From assembly GCF_963676065.1 (NCBI RefSeq), contig NZ_OY780933.1, positions 868,001-932,000 of the forward strand: DNA of 64,000 nucleotides. The letters run 5' to 3'. This stretch comes from Maridesulfovibrio sp. Its GTDB lineage: Bacteria; Desulfobacterota; Desulfovibrionia; Desulfovibrionales; Desulfovibrionaceae. The position numbers and the translations under genes were made by a program. The notes beneath the pieces are model-generated. The model saw only the letters and a program-made list of their open reading frames with translations. It did no database searches and was not told the DNA's origin. Numbering within the stretch: the first letter of the stretch is position 1; each line of letters starts with the position of its first letter. Shown here in pieces: positions 30,482 to 39,266 of the stretch.

Positions 30482-31990
30482 TTATCTCCTTTTGAGGAAG
30501 TCACGGTTGATGGAAGAAACTTCTGCGAACGCACCGGCTTTGCTGGAAAGCATAAAGCCGAAAGCGAGACAGACGGCTATGATAGCCCAGCCGAATGAGA
30601 TAATAGCTGTGTTTGAGTATCCACCGTAGTTCTTGGAGATGTCGCCGATAAAGTTGGTGACGATCATGAAACCAAGCATGGCCGGTACAACGAAACGCAG
30701 GCTGTTCATCCACAAGAAACCAACAGTAATTTCGGAGGTTTTGTTTACGTGAGCGCGCATTTGATCGAGGTTACAGAACCATGCGACAAATACGATTTCA
30801 ATAAACCCGCCAATAAGAATGCCGAAGTTATTGACAAAATGGTCAACAATATCGAGCAGCAGGAGTCCTCCACCGGTGGTGAAAACAATGCTGACGATAA
30901 AGCCAAGGCTGCAGCAGATAGCAACGGCTTTTTTACGGGAAAGACCGAATTTATCAATAATTGCGGAAGTGATAACTTCGTTGATGGAGATCATGGAGGA
31001 AAGGCCGGCAACAACAAGTGCCAGGAAGAAAAGCACACCGAAGAAAACAGGTGCGGGCATCAGGTTGATTGCGGTGGGCAGGGTGACGAAGGCAAGGCCT
31101 ACACCCGCACCGGCAACTTCACTGATGGGAACTCCCTGCTGATGAGCCATGTAGCCGAGCACGCTGAAGATCATGATACCGGAGATTATGCTGAATCCGC
31201 AGTTGATGAATACAGTCATGCAGGCGTTGTTGTTGATGTCTGATTCTTTGGGCAGATAGCTGGAGTATGAAAGCATGATGCCGAACCCGATAGAAAGACT
31301 GAAGAAGATCTGGCCGAATGCATCAGCCCAGACTTTACCGTCCATAATAGCGGTGAAATCAGGTTTGAAGAGCCAGTTCAGGCCTTCCATAGCTCCGGGA
31401 AGCATAAGTCCTCTGCCGATGAAGATAAACACAAGCAGGAAGAGAAGGGGCATGAATACTTTATTGACCCTTTCAATACCGGATTTTACGCCGGTGAACA
31501 GAGCAATGAAAGTGAATGCCCATGCTGCGGCTGTTGCAAGGAATATTGAACCCTGTACATTACCCATATTCATGGGGGAATCGGTCAGGCCGAGGAAGCT
31601 TCCGAAGAAGAAATCCTTAGGCGCAGCCCCCCAGCCCTGGGTGAATGCAAGGCCTACGTAGTTCATCGCCCATGCGATAACTACTACATAGTATGAGGCA
31701 ATGATGAATGAAACCACAACCTGCCACCAGCCAAGCCATTCCCATTTTTTGGAAATGGATGAGAAAATTTTTGGCGCGGAACCCTTGAATTTCTGGCCTA
31801 GACCGAATTCAAGGATCATGAAGGGGATACCAGCAGCAAGCATTGCTACAAAGTAAGGGATAAGGAAAGCACCACCGCCGTTTTCATATACCATATATGG
31901 AAAACGCCAGATGTTACCCAGCCCGATTGCAGAGCCCACGGCGGCAAGAATAAAGCCGGAACGGGAACCCCAAGTTTCTCTTTTTTGCAT
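30482..31990 (-). CDS. Sodium-dependent NSS-family transporter (MetP-like)
   Basis: 502 residues from the ATG at 31990, which has AAGGAG about 10 bases upstream; the frame extends to 32035 without a site. The start WGSRSGFILAAVGSAIGLGNIWRFPYMVYENGGGAF is the unmistakable neurotransmitter:sodium symporter helix 1 with the unwound substrate/Na+ site. The LeuT-like fold gives 11-12 helices. Paired with the MetS small subunit it most likely imports methionine and/or alanine; the substrate is inferred from that pairing. Confidence 0.92.
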   Translation of the reverse strand: MQKRETWGSRSGFILAAVGSAIGLGNIWRFPYMVYENGGGAFLIPYFVAMLAAGIPFMILEFGLGQKFKGSAPKIFSSISKKWEWLGWWQVVVSFIIASYYVVVIAWAMNYVGLAFTQGWGAAPKDFFFGSFLGLTDSPMNMGNVQGSIFLATAAAWAFTFIALFTGVKSGIERVNKVFMPLLFLLVFIFIGRGLMLPGAMEGLNWLFKPDFTAIMDGKVWADAFGQIFFSLSIGFGIMLSYSSYLPKESDINNNACMTVFINCGFSIISGIMIFSVLGYMAHQQGVPISEVAGAGVGLAFVTLPTAINLMPAPVFFGVLFFLALVVAGLSSMISINEVITSAIIDKFGLSRKKAVAICCSLGFIVSIVFTTGGGLLLLDIVDHFVNNFGILIGGFIEIVFVAWFCNLDQMRAHVNKTSEITVGFLWMNSLRFVVPAMLGFMIVTNFIGDISKNYGGYSNTAIISFGWAIIAVCLAFGFMLSSKAGAFAEVSSINRDFLKRR

Positions 31991-32409
31991 GTTTTCTGAA
32001 CTCCTTAAGAAAAAACCAGCTAAAGCAGCAACCATTTTGCTGAATCAGCAAAAAATGTATGTAAAATGCACTAAACGCACAATTGAGCATATCGCATAGA
32101 ATACATTTTTGTTATTGTCCATCAAATTCGGCAGCAGATTATTTCAAAAAAAACCAAAACTAGGTGTGGTCATAGTGTTATTATGTATATCTTGAACGCA
32201 TAAATTAGCAAAATGAAATTTTTGTATAAGTATTTTTCGTATTGAGAAAACTTAATATGCATTATGAGAGTTATTATTAAAAAAAATTTTACTGCGAAGT
32301 GCTGGAAGAGCAAATGCTCTGCATGAAATAAAAATGACCAACAAAATAGAGTTCTCGACTAAAACCAATGTTGATATTATGCTTTGCCAGCTAAATTTAA
32401 GGAGTCGTT
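31991..32409. promoter_or_regulatory. AT-rich divergent region, NSS transporter / response regulator
   Basis: 419 bases. A TTTTGCTGAATCAGCAAAA dyad lies at 32035-32053, 45 bases upstream of the transporter start, either an operator or a leader hairpin. No SAM or other known riboswitch was recognised. The rest is A/T-rich with no gene. Confidence 0.35.
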
Positions 32410-32769
32410 ATGGCACATATTCTTGTTCTTGATGATGTTGTGGACGCAGGCATACTCCTCAAGCGGATATTGGAGCGCAAGGGGCATGAGGTTAGTGTCT
32501 TTTCCGAAGAGGAGGAGGCTCTGGCATTCCTGGATGGCAGCGGGGTTGAGCTGGCTATTCTGGATATTAAGCTCAAGAAAATGACCGGGGTGGAGGTTCT
32601 GGAAGAGATGAAAAAAATCCTGCCGGAGCTGAGGGCTATTATGCTTACCGGATACCCGACTCTTGAGACCGCCCGTGAATCACTTAAACACGGTGCAAAC
32701 GAATATTGCGTCAAGCCGATCGATAAAGAAGAGCTGGAGGCCAAGGTCGCTGCTGTTCTTGGGGGTTAG
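32410..32769 (+). CDS. Single-domain response regulator
   Basis: 119 residues, only a receiver domain. Acidic pocket DD at residues 8-9, phospho-acceptor Asp52 (AILDIKLKKM), Thr in MLTGYP and the conserved Lys in CVKPIDK are all present. AAGGAG precedes the start. With no output domain and no adjacent kinase it probably works as a phospho-relay or protein-binding switch. A promoter lies in the 419-base gap upstream. Confidence 0.92.
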   Translation: MAHILVLDDVVDAGILLKRILERKGHEVSVFSEEEEALAFLDGSGVELAILDIKLKKMTGVEVLEEMKKILPELRAIMLTGYPTLETARESLKHGANEYCVKPIDKEELEAKVAAVLGG

Positions 32770-32915
32770 AAAAATACGCAGGTGTATTTTAATTTGAGCT
32801 TGAATTAGCGTGTTAAATCTGCTTTTTAAAGGCAGTTTTTTTGCGTGAATGTACATCCTGTTTTTTCATTATATATAGCCGGAAAGGTCCGGTAGTAGAG
32901 TAAGGAGTATTTTAT

Positions 32916-33839
32916 ATGTCTGATTTATCTATACTTTTCCCCGGTCAGGGTTCTCAGGAATCCGGTATGGGCCGTGATATTGCTGAAAAATGGTCCACTG
33001 CTATGGATATGTGGAAGTTTGCCGAAGCCGAGTCCGGTCTGCCTTTGCGCGAAATATACTGGGAAGGTGATGCGGCTGATATGGCTAAGACCGATGCCCT
33101 TCAGCCGGGACTGACTGTGGTAAACCTTTCCATCTGGGCTTATCTGAAGGACAGCCTCAAGCCCGCTGCAACAGCGGGACACAGTCTCGGGGAATTCGCA
33201 TCCCTCGGCGCTTCCGGTATTCTTTCCGTGGAAGATACCATTAAGGCGGTTTCCCTGCGCGGTAAGCTCATGTCTCAGGTCGCCAATGATGATCACGGCA
33301 TGGCGGCAGTGCTCAAGCTGGATCAGTCCGCAGTTGAGGAAGCTGTTGAATTCGGAGCTTCCGAGTCAGGCAAGGAATTGCGTGTAGCAAACTACAATTC
33401 CCCGGCTCAGTACGTGATCAGCGGTGAAAAAGCTGCCATCGAAGCAGCTGGAACCGTGATTAAAGAAAAGAAAGGCCGTTCCATTCCTCTTCCTGTCAGC
33501 GGTGCATTTCATAGTCCGCTCATTCAGGAAGCCGCCGATGAATTTGCCGCTTATCTCGGCAAGCTGGATTGGAATACGCCTGCTTTTCCGGTTTATTTTA
33601 ACGTAACAGCCGCCGCCGAATCCAATCCTGACGCGATACGCAAAATCATGAGTTCACAGATGACTTCATCTGTGCGATGGATCGAAATCCTGTCCAACCA
33701 GTATGATGCGGGAGCGCGTAATTTTCTTGAACTCGGTCCCAAAGGTGTGCTGACCAAGCTGTTGGTGGCGAACTTCAAGGGCAGGGAATATGAAGGAAAA
33801 GGCATCGGCAATCTGGAGCAGGCTGACGCCCTCAAATAG
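32916..33839 (+). CDS. fabD: Malonyl-CoA:ACP transacylase
   Basis: 307 residues. It loads malonyl groups on acyl carrier protein for fatty-acid synthesis. The N-terminal PGQGSQ motif, catalytic Ser90 in GHSLGEF, the Q-x-x-x-G oxyanion region, and SGAFHSPLI with the catalytic His are visible. AAGGAG lies 10 bases upstream of ATG. Unlike many genomes it is not with fabH, fabG or acpP here. It could be a second acyltransferase copy. Confidence 0.92.
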   Translation: MSDLSILFPGQGSQESGMGRDIAEKWSTAMDMWKFAEAESGLPLREIYWEGDAADMAKTDALQPGLTVVNLSIWAYLKDSLKPAATAGHSLGEFASLGASGILSVEDTIKAVSLRGKLMSQVANDDHGMAAVLKLDQSAVEEAVEFGASESGKELRVANYNSPAQYVISGEKAAIEAAGTVIKEKKGRSIPLPVSGAFHSPLIQEAADEFAAYLGKLDWNTPAFPVYFNVTAAAESNPDAIRKIMSSQMTSSVRWIEILSNQYDAGARNFLELGPKGVLTKLLVANFKGREYEGKGIGNLEQADALK

Positions 33840-33863
33840 TTTAATAAATACGTACATTAGTAT

Positions 33864-33899
33864 AAAAAAGGACCAGCCTGAAAAGACTGGTCCTTTTTT
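33864..33899. terminator. Terminator between fabD and the 89-residue gene
   Basis: AAAAAAGGACCAG pairs with CTGGTCCTTTTTT around CCTGAAAAGA; works for both converging genes. Confidence 0.9.
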
Positions 33900-33908
33900 A
33901 ATGTGCTG

Positions 33909-34178
33909 TTACATTGAGCAGCTTCCGCTTTCAAGGCAGTAATTGTCGATCACATTCATCATCTGGTTGGTGAAGTAAACGCAATTATTTCGGTCAAAGC
34001 AGCTGCTTACGTATGAAGAGTCCATGTGGGTGGACAGTGAATCAGAACCGTTTTCAAGAGTTATTACCCATGCATCCATGTTCTCATTGAACTCGGTGGA
34101 CATGTCGATGTTAAATCTTTCGATTTCCGGGTACAGATCTATGACCATCTGCCGGATTTGGGAGTCGTTAAGTCTCAT
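33909..34178 (-). CDS. Hypothetical 89-residue protein
   Basis: A frame with a strong ribosome-binding site (GGAGGGG) 5 bases before the ATG and a terminator after it, so I take it as real. The product is acidic and has four Cys, two in CLESGSC at the end and SSCFDRNNC in the middle, which could form disulfides or bind metal. No signal peptide or membrane helix. I do not recognise the family. Confidence 0.65.
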   Translation of the reverse strand: MRLNDSQIRQMVIDLYPEIERFNIDMSTEFNENMDAWVITLENGSDSLSTHMDSSYVSSCFDRNNCVYFTNQMMNVIDNYCLESGSCSM

Positions 34179-34414
34179 AGTTCCCCTCCAGCTTTTATGT
34201 TAACGATTTTTAATCAAATACTTTAATGCTACATATATTAAATATAAACCTTAAATAGCGACTGTCAATTTACTCAGCCTGATTTTTATCTTGTATGGTA
34301 GCTTGAATTCAATTTGTATATGTCTTTCATCGTGTTAAAATTATACCCGCAATCAAATTTACATTAAAAAATGTTTTTGATCAGTTCTGCTATTTCAGAA
34401 CATTAGGAGAAGAT

Positions 34415-34834
34415 ATGAAAATATTAACAGCTTCACGTATGGAGCGTTGCATAGGTTGCCATTCCTGTTCTTTTGCCTGTGCCCGGTTGGTGCATAAATT
34501 ACTGTCGTGGAATACAGCGGGGATAAGGATTGCGTCTTCCGGAGGTCTTTCTACAGGATTCGTAGCCAAGGTTTGTCTGGCCTGTTCTCCGGCCCCCTGT
34601 GCGGAAGTCTGTCCGACCGGGGCCATGAAAGAAAGGAAGAAAGGCGGCGGGGTCATACACAAAAGAGACCTTTGTATTCGTTGCGGAAAATGCGCCGGGT
34701 CCTGTCCGGTGGATGCCATTTATCTCGATCTTAAAGACCGGCCATATGTTTGTATTCATTGCGGCAGGTGCGTTGAATTCTGCCCCCACGAATGTCTGGA
34801 GCTGGTCGAGTCCGATCAGAGGAGGGACTCATAA
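34415..34834 (+). CDS. Four-cluster ferredoxin partner of aldehyde oxidoreductase
   Basis: 139 residues holding four 4Fe-4S ligand sets: CIGCHSCSFAC near the start, CLACSPAPCAEVC, CIRCGKCAGSC and CIHCGRCVEFC. HycB/AorA-like electron-transfer subunit. Its stop overlaps the start of the oxidoreductase gene by one base (TAATG), so the two are coupled, and it most likely carries electrons to or from the tungsten enzyme. TAGGAGA lies 6 bases before ATG. A small GTTCTG/CAGAAC hairpin is just upstream (34384-34401). Confidence 0.9.
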   Translation: MKILTASRMERCIGCHSCSFACARLVHKLLSWNTAGIRIASSGGLSTGFVAKVCLACSPAPCAEVCPTGAMKERKKGGGVIHKRDLCIRCGKCAGSCPVDAIYLDLKDRPYVCIHCGRCVEFCPHECLELVESDQRRDS

Positions 34835-36615
34835 TGATACGTGATTATTTTAGGGTCCTCGTAGTTGATTTAGGCAGCGGCAAAGGGAAAGTGGCCAAGG
34901 TCGAAGGCCGTAATGAATTTGCAGGAGGAAGCGGACTCGGGGCTTTGCTTTTTGAAAAGTACGGTTATGTTGACCGCCCGTGGGATGATCCTGATCAGCC
35001 GCTCATATTTTCCATCGGTCCTTTGACCGGTTTGTTTCCGCTCATGAGCAAAACCGTCTGTTCTTTTAAATCTCCATATCACGATCAGTTTGCCGAAAGT
35101 CATGCGGGTGGTCGCTCTGCGCTGGCTATCCGTTTTGCAGACTACGACGCGCTGGTCATTACCGGAAGGGCGCCGCGTTTATCATGTCTTTCCCTTGGGA
35201 TGAAACATCTGGAAGTGAAGGATGTTCAGTTTCTGGCCGGAAAGGATGTTTTCAGTACCGGAAAGATTCTGCGCTCTATGTTTCCCGGTTCCGGTCACAG
35301 ATCCATTCTGCGTATCGGCCCGGCAGGAGAGAAACTTTCGGCTATGGCCTGCATCAATGCCGATACCTACCGCCATTTCGGGCGGCTGGGATCTGGTGCG
35401 GTCATGGGTTCCAAGAATCTTAAGGGGATTGTGATTCAGGGGGACGGTTCATTCGCGCTGCCGGAAAATAAGGAATATTCCAAAATTTACCAGCAGGTCT
35501 ATGCGAAGATGACCGATACCGACATGATGAGCAAGTATCACAATCTTGGTACCGCAGCGAATCTTGATGCTCTCAATGAACTTAAATCACTGCCGTGGCG
35601 TAATTTGCAGGCCACTAAGGACGAAGAAATCACCGGGATTACCGGTAAGAAATTCGCCGACGATACCCTGCTGCGTAACGCGGCCTGTGCCGGATGTCCG
35701 GTGGGTTGTATCCACATCGGTTTCGTGCGCGAGAAATTCATGGAAGATAACCAGTATCTATACCGGCAGGTGGCTTATGATTACGAGCCGATTTTTTCCA
35801 CCGGTTCCATGCTCGGGGTTTCCGACGCTTTTCAGGTGCTGGGTATAATGGATGAGGTGGAAAAAGGCGGGCTTGATGTCATGTCCGGCGGGGTGGCTCT
35901 CGCATGGGCTACCGAGGCTTTTGAGAAAGGTCTGGTCAGTGAGGATCAAACAATTGTGCCGCTCGCTTTCGGAGATGCTGAGAACTACAAGAAGGCCGTG
36001 CAGTATCTCAGCAGGGCTGAAAATGAATTCTATGCCGCGCTGGCTAAAGGGTCGCTGGTGGCGGCCGCAAAATTCGGCGGCGAAGATTTTGCCTGTGTTT
36101 TGGGACAGGAAATGGCCGGCTATGCAACTGGAGAAACCTTTTACGTGGCAGAAGGTCTCGGTTTCCGTCACTCCCACCTGGATTCCGGGGGCTATTCATG
36201 GGACCAGAAAAATGATGCCAAAGACGCTGATGAAGTCTGCGATTTCCTGATCAACGATGAGACCGGACGGGCGTTTTTGACTTCCATGGTTTCCTGCCTG
36301 TTCGGCCGCGGGGTTTACAAAGATGATGTTCTTGCCGAGTGCCTTAAGTCTGTAGGTTATGATGAAATAGCTGAAAATATGGATGTTATTGGTGAGAGGG
36401 TCCGTGCCATGCGCTGGAAGATAAGATTTGCCACCGGCTATGACCCGGATAAGATTAAAATTCCTAAAAGATATAATGAGATCACGACATGGAAGGGTAA
36501 AACAGACCCGCAGTATCTGGAAAATTTAAAAAATGAGTATGGCCGTAGGATTCGAAATTTGGTTTCAGATGAGGCTTTGGAGAGGCTTGATCTGAAAAAA
36601 AATGATAAAAATTAA
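34834..36615 (+). CDS. aor: Aldehyde:ferredoxin oxidoreductase (tungsten-type)
   Basis: 593 residues from the ATG at 34834, which has GGAGGG 8 bases upstream and overlaps the ferredoxin stop. It oxidises aldehydes to acids with a tungsten bis-pyranopterin cofactor and one 4Fe-4S cluster. Early motifs are VDLGSGKGKV and FAGGSGLGALLFEKYG; FAESHAGGRSALAIRFADYDALVITGRA follows; cluster ligands are in ACAGCPVGC and a distal Cys (SCLFGRG). Sits just before tRNA-Phe. The physiological aldehyde is not given by sequence; amino-acid or alcohol fermentation intermediates are plausible. Confidence 0.93.
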   Translation: MIRDYFRVLVVDLGSGKGKVAKVEGRNEFAGGSGLGALLFEKYGYVDRPWDDPDQPLIFSIGPLTGLFPLMSKTVCSFKSPYHDQFAESHAGGRSALAIRFADYDALVITGRAPRLSCLSLGMKHLEVKDVQFLAGKDVFSTGKILRSMFPGSGHRSILRIGPAGEKLSAMACINADTYRHFGRLGSGAVMGSKNLKGIVIQGDGSFALPENKEYSKIYQQVYAKMTDTDMMSKYHNLGTAANLDALNELKSLPWRNLQATKDEEITGITGKKFADDTLLRNAACAGCPVGCIHIGFVREKFMEDNQYLYRQVAYDYEPIFSTGSMLGVSDAFQVLGIMDEVEKGGLDVMSGGVALAWATEAFEKGLVSEDQTIVPLAFGDAENYKKAVQYLSRAENEFYAALAKGSLVAAAKFGGEDFACVLGQEMAGYATGETFYVAEGLGFRHSHLDSGGYSWDQKNDAKDADEVCDFLINDETGRAFLTSMVSCLFGRGVYKDDVLAECLKSVGYDEIAENMDVIGERVRAMRWKIRFATGYDPDKIKIPKRYNEITTWKGKTDPQYLENLKNEYGRRIRNLVSDEALERLDLKKNDKN

Positions 36616-36668
36616 AAAAAGTACTTGCCAAGTCATTCCTGTTTGGTTAGTAATCTCTCCTCAGCGGC

Positions 36669-36744
36669 GCCGAGGTAGCTCAGTCGGTAGAGCAGGGGAC
36701 TGAAAATCCCCGTGTCGGCAGTTCAATTCTGTCCCTCGGCACCA
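36669..36744 (+). tRNA. tRNA-Phe (GAA), copy 1
   Basis: 76 bases with encoded CCA. Acceptor GCCGAGG pairs with CCTCGGC, D-arm GCTC..GAGC, anticodon stem GGGGA/TCCCC with loop CTGAAAA (anticodon GAA), T-arm with TTCAATT. An identical copy is present inverted at 39267-39342. Confidence 0.97.
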
Positions 36745-36760
36745 CTAAGTTGTTAAGAAT

Positions 36761-36790
36761 AGCCCTCATGAGAAATCATGAGGGCTTTTT
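36761..36790 (+). terminator. Terminator after tRNA-Phe copy 1
   Basis: AGCCCTCATGA pairs with TCATGAGGGCT, then TTTTT. The lead-in TTAAGAATAGCC resembles that after tRNA copy 2. Confidence 0.88.
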
Positions 36791-36823
36791 CGTTGTGTGC
36801 TGAGCATGGCAGCGTAAGCCGCA

Positions 36824-37798
36824 TTATTTAATCGGCAATGTTTCGATTGTCTCTGGGCTGTCGACTTCAAGTTTGGCATAATTCTTCATCAGCTCCATTC
36901 GGAAATGCTTCTGAAATTCCGCTTCGGTGATACTCATTTTTTTGGATTTGAATTGCACACAGGCGATGGTGTTCCGCAATTTTTTTTCATCCGGGCTAAT
37001 AGCAATTATTTCTCCTGTTGCCATTTCCCTGTTCATCAGGTGGCTCACTGTTATTCCCGCGCCCAGCCCAGCCTTAACCGCCGAAACAATGGCCTCGGAA
37101 CTGTCCGCGATGAATATGAGGTTCAGCTGTTGCGGATCGCGTCCGTAATGCAGCTTGAACCAGCTGCGGTACAGGGCGATGTCTTCTTTATATCCGATAA
37201 AATCCAAAGATTTCAGTTTGTGATAATCCGTGCCGTTCACCTTGGCCCGGTAGTATTCATTTGAGCAGACCATTACGAATTCTTCGCGTACGACCGGTTC
37301 GATGGAGTAGGCTGCGTTTCCGCCCGGTGTGTCCATGAAAAACGGCAGGATGTCGATGTATGCGAAATCAAGCTCGCCGCTGGAAATCTTGGAGAATAGA
37401 ACTCTTGGTTCATCCAGTTCCAGATGCATGGTCACTGACGGATATTTACGCCGGAATGATCCGAAGATCGGCGGCAGGTAAATTTTCCCGAATTCAGTGG
37501 GCGCACCTATGCGTAACGGTCCTGATGGGGTCTGCGAGACTTCATTAATACTTCTGACTCCCTGCTCAAGTTCATCCATAAAACTTTTCACAATGCCGAA
37601 TAATTTAATGCCGGACGCTGTAGGCACCAGTTTTCGGTTCACCCTCGTGAAAAGTTCCGTCTGCAATTCATCTTCCAGCTTTTTCAAATGCTGACTGACC
37701 CCGGATTGGGTTATGTGCAGCTTTTTTGCGGCTTCAGTGCTGCTTTGTTCATTAAAAATGTGGAAGAAAACTTTCAGTCTGTTGAGATCGGGGAGCAT
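36824..37798 (-). CDS. LysR-family transcriptional regulator
   Basis: 324 residues. The N-terminal winged helix-turn-helix contains LKVFFHIFNEQSSTEAAKKLHITQSGVSQHLKKLEDEL; the effector-binding domain follows. AAAGG lies 8 bases before the ATG. Divergent from the MTA/SAH nucleosidase gene, with a dyad between them that fits a LysR operator, so it likely regulates that gene, luxS, and itself. The effector is unknown. Confidence 0.92.
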   Translation of the reverse strand: MLPDLNRLKVFFHIFNEQSSTEAAKKLHITQSGVSQHLKKLEDELQTELFTRVNRKLVPTASGIKLFGIVKSFMDELEQGVRSINEVSQTPSGPLRIGAPTEFGKIYLPPIFGSFRRKYPSVTMHLELDEPRVLFSKISSGELDFAYIDILPFFMDTPGGNAAYSIEPVVREEFVMVCSNEYYRAKVNGTDYHKLKSLDFIGYKEDIALYRSWFKLHYGRDPQQLNLIFIADSSEAIVSAVKAGLGAGITVSHLMNREMATGEIIAISPDEKKLRNTIACVQFKSKKMSITEAEFQKHFRMELMKNYAKLEVDSPETIETLPIK

Positions 37799-37813
37799 GT
37801 TCCGGCCTTTAGT

Positions 37814-37857
37814 TAGTTTTATTAATTAAAAGTAGTAGAACTATTAATTTTACTAAT
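37814..37857. promoter_or_regulatory. Candidate LysR operator
   Basis: TTAGTTTTATTAAT (37814-37827) faces ATTAATTTTACTAA (37844-37857), an inverted repeat with three mismatches spanning 44 bases in the divergent gap. Position and size suit LysR tetramer binding. Confidence 0.5.
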
Positions 37858-37933
37858 TACACTGGCAGTGTTTATCTATCAAGCATTGAAGGGCCAATTA
37901 GGCTTTTTCAGAACAGATAAAAGGAAGATTGAT

Positions 37934-38629
37934 TTGAAAATAGGAATTATCGCCGCAATGAAAGAGGAACTGGCATTGCTGGTCAACAAACTGGATGAAC
38001 AAAGTACGGAAACATTCGGACAGTTTATTTATTATACCGGACGCATTAACGGCGTGGAAGTTGCCTTGTTTCTATGCGGAATAGGTAAAGTCAACGCCGC
38101 GGTGGGCGCAACACTGCTACTGGATAAATTCAAGCCGGACTATCTTATAAATACCGGAGTGGCCGGAGCATTTCCCGGTAATATAAAAGTGGGCGACATC
38201 GTGCTTTCATCTGAAGTACGTCATTACGATGCCGATGCTACTATTTTTGATTATGAAATGGGTCAGATTCCGCAGATGCCAGCCGCATATCAGGCTGATA
38301 AGCTTTTACTTGGTCTGGCGGAAAAAGCATGGATCAACGAGGATGCGATCAGCGTGCATCGGGGACCGGTATTATCCGGTGATTCATTTGTCCACACTCC
38401 GCAGCAGATTTCGCAGATCGAGCAGAGGTTTCCAGATGTAATGGCTGTGGAAATGGAAGGGGCTGCCATCGCGCAGACCGGATTTTTGTTTAACGTCCCT
38501 TTTATACTGATCCGCTCCATCTCAGATAAAGTGCATGAGGACGGAAGCAGTTCGGTCTATGAGTCCAGTATGGAAAAAGCTGCTGCTAATTCAGTACGCA
38601 TGGTTTTGGCTATGCTGAATGAGTTGTGA
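37934..38629 (+). CDS. mtnN: 5'-methylthioadenosine/S-adenosylhomocysteine nucleosidase
   Basis: 231 residues if translation begins at TTG 37934 (AAGGAAG about 8 bases upstream); this gives the family start KIGIIAAMKEELALL and the usual ~232 length. An in-frame ATG at 37868 would add 22 unrelated residues. Catalytic Glu in AVEMEGAAIAQ and Asp in RSISDKVHEDG are present. It cleaves SAH and MTA, removing adenine; its SAH product S-ribosylhomocysteine is the substrate of LuxS, encoded next. With LuxS it completes AI-2 formation and homocysteine recycling. Confidence 0.93.
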   Translation: MKIGIIAAMKEELALLVNKLDEQSTETFGQFIYYTGRINGVEVALFLCGIGKVNAAVGATLLLDKFKPDYLINTGVAGAFPGNIKVGDIVLSSEVRHYDADATIFDYEMGQIPQMPAAYQADKLLLGLAEKAWINEDAISVHRGPVLSGDSFVHTPQQISQIEQRFPDVMAVEMEGAAIAQTGFLFNVPFILIRSISDKVHEDGSSSVYESSMEKAAANSVRMVLAMLNEL

Positions 38630-38712
38630 TGCGTTTTGCGCTTTTGATGAATCGGCGGTCAGAGAAAGTTTTTGGAAAAAGTTTCTCTGGACTCTTCAAA
38701 AAATTTTAATAA
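38627..38712. repeat. Intergenic repeat modules between mtnN and luxS
   Basis: A GATGCGTTTTGCGCTTTTGAT module (38628-38648) overlapping the mtnN stop, then CAGAGAAAGTTTTT/GTTTCTCTGG (38660-38690) with the trailing ACTCTTCAAAAAATTTTAAT, which is the inverted form of the modules at 6790-6845 and 19317-19370. Confidence 0.65.
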
Positions 38713-38739
38713 GCTTCGCTGCTTGTTTACGAGGAATAC

Positions 38740-39219
38740 ATGAATAAAATAGAGAGTTTTAAGATAGATCATACTAAATTGAAACGTGGAATTTACGTCT
38801 CCCGTCGTGATGGGATCGGGGCCGAAAATGTCACCACTTTTGATCTCAGAATGAAAGAGCCAAACAATGAGCCTGCTCTTGATTCTGCTGTAGCACATAC
38901 TTTGGAGCATATCGGGGCTACTTTTCTGCGCAACCATGCAGAATTTGGCGATAAAATAATTTATTTTGGACCCATGGGTTGTCTTACCGGCTTTTACCTG
39001 CTGCTTAACGGCAGGTATGAAGCAAGGGATATTGTGGGATTGATCCGTGAGCTATTCCGGTTTGCTGCCGATTTTGAAGGTGATGTTCCCGGAGCTTCAG
39101 CTGTTGAATGCGGAAACTATACACTTATGGATTTGTCCGGCGCAAAGCGGGAAGCCGCGAGATATTTCGCGGAAGTTCTGGATGGGATCGCGGAAGAAAA
39201 TCTTAATTACCCTGAATAA
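38740..39219 (+). CDS. luxS: S-ribosylhomocysteine lyase LuxS
   Basis: 159 residues, normal size. It cleaves S-ribosylhomocysteine to homocysteine and DPD, the autoinducer-2 precursor. The metal-site HTLEH gives His53 and His57, with Cys124 in AVECGNY as third ligand, and the catalytic Cys81 in [22 protein letters not shown] sits before the ATG. Immediately followed by a terminator and convergent tRNA-Phe. Confidence 0.96.
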   Translation: MNKIESFKIDHTKLKRGIYVSRRDGIGAENVTTFDLRMKEPNNEPALDSAVAHTLEHIGATFLRNHAEFGDKIIYFGPMGCLTGFYLLLNGRYEARDIVGLIRELFRFAADFEGDVPGASAVECGNYTLMDLSGAKREAARYFAEVLDGIAEENLNYPE

Positions 39220-39227
39220 AAAGAAAA

Positions 39228-39254
39228 AGCCGTTACAACTTGGTTGTAACGGCT
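39228..39254. terminator. Terminator shared by luxS and tRNA-Phe copy 2
   Basis: AGCCGTTACAA pairs with TTGTAACGGCT; T-rich on the minus strand, A-rich on the plus. Likely serves tRNA-Phe best and luxS partly. Confidence 0.82.
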
Positions 39255-39266
39255 ATTCTAAGCATG

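Noticed and set aside
31991-32409. SAM or methionine riboswitch before the MetPS-like operon
   Set aside because: No conserved riboswitch core was seen; only a short dyad at 32035-32053.
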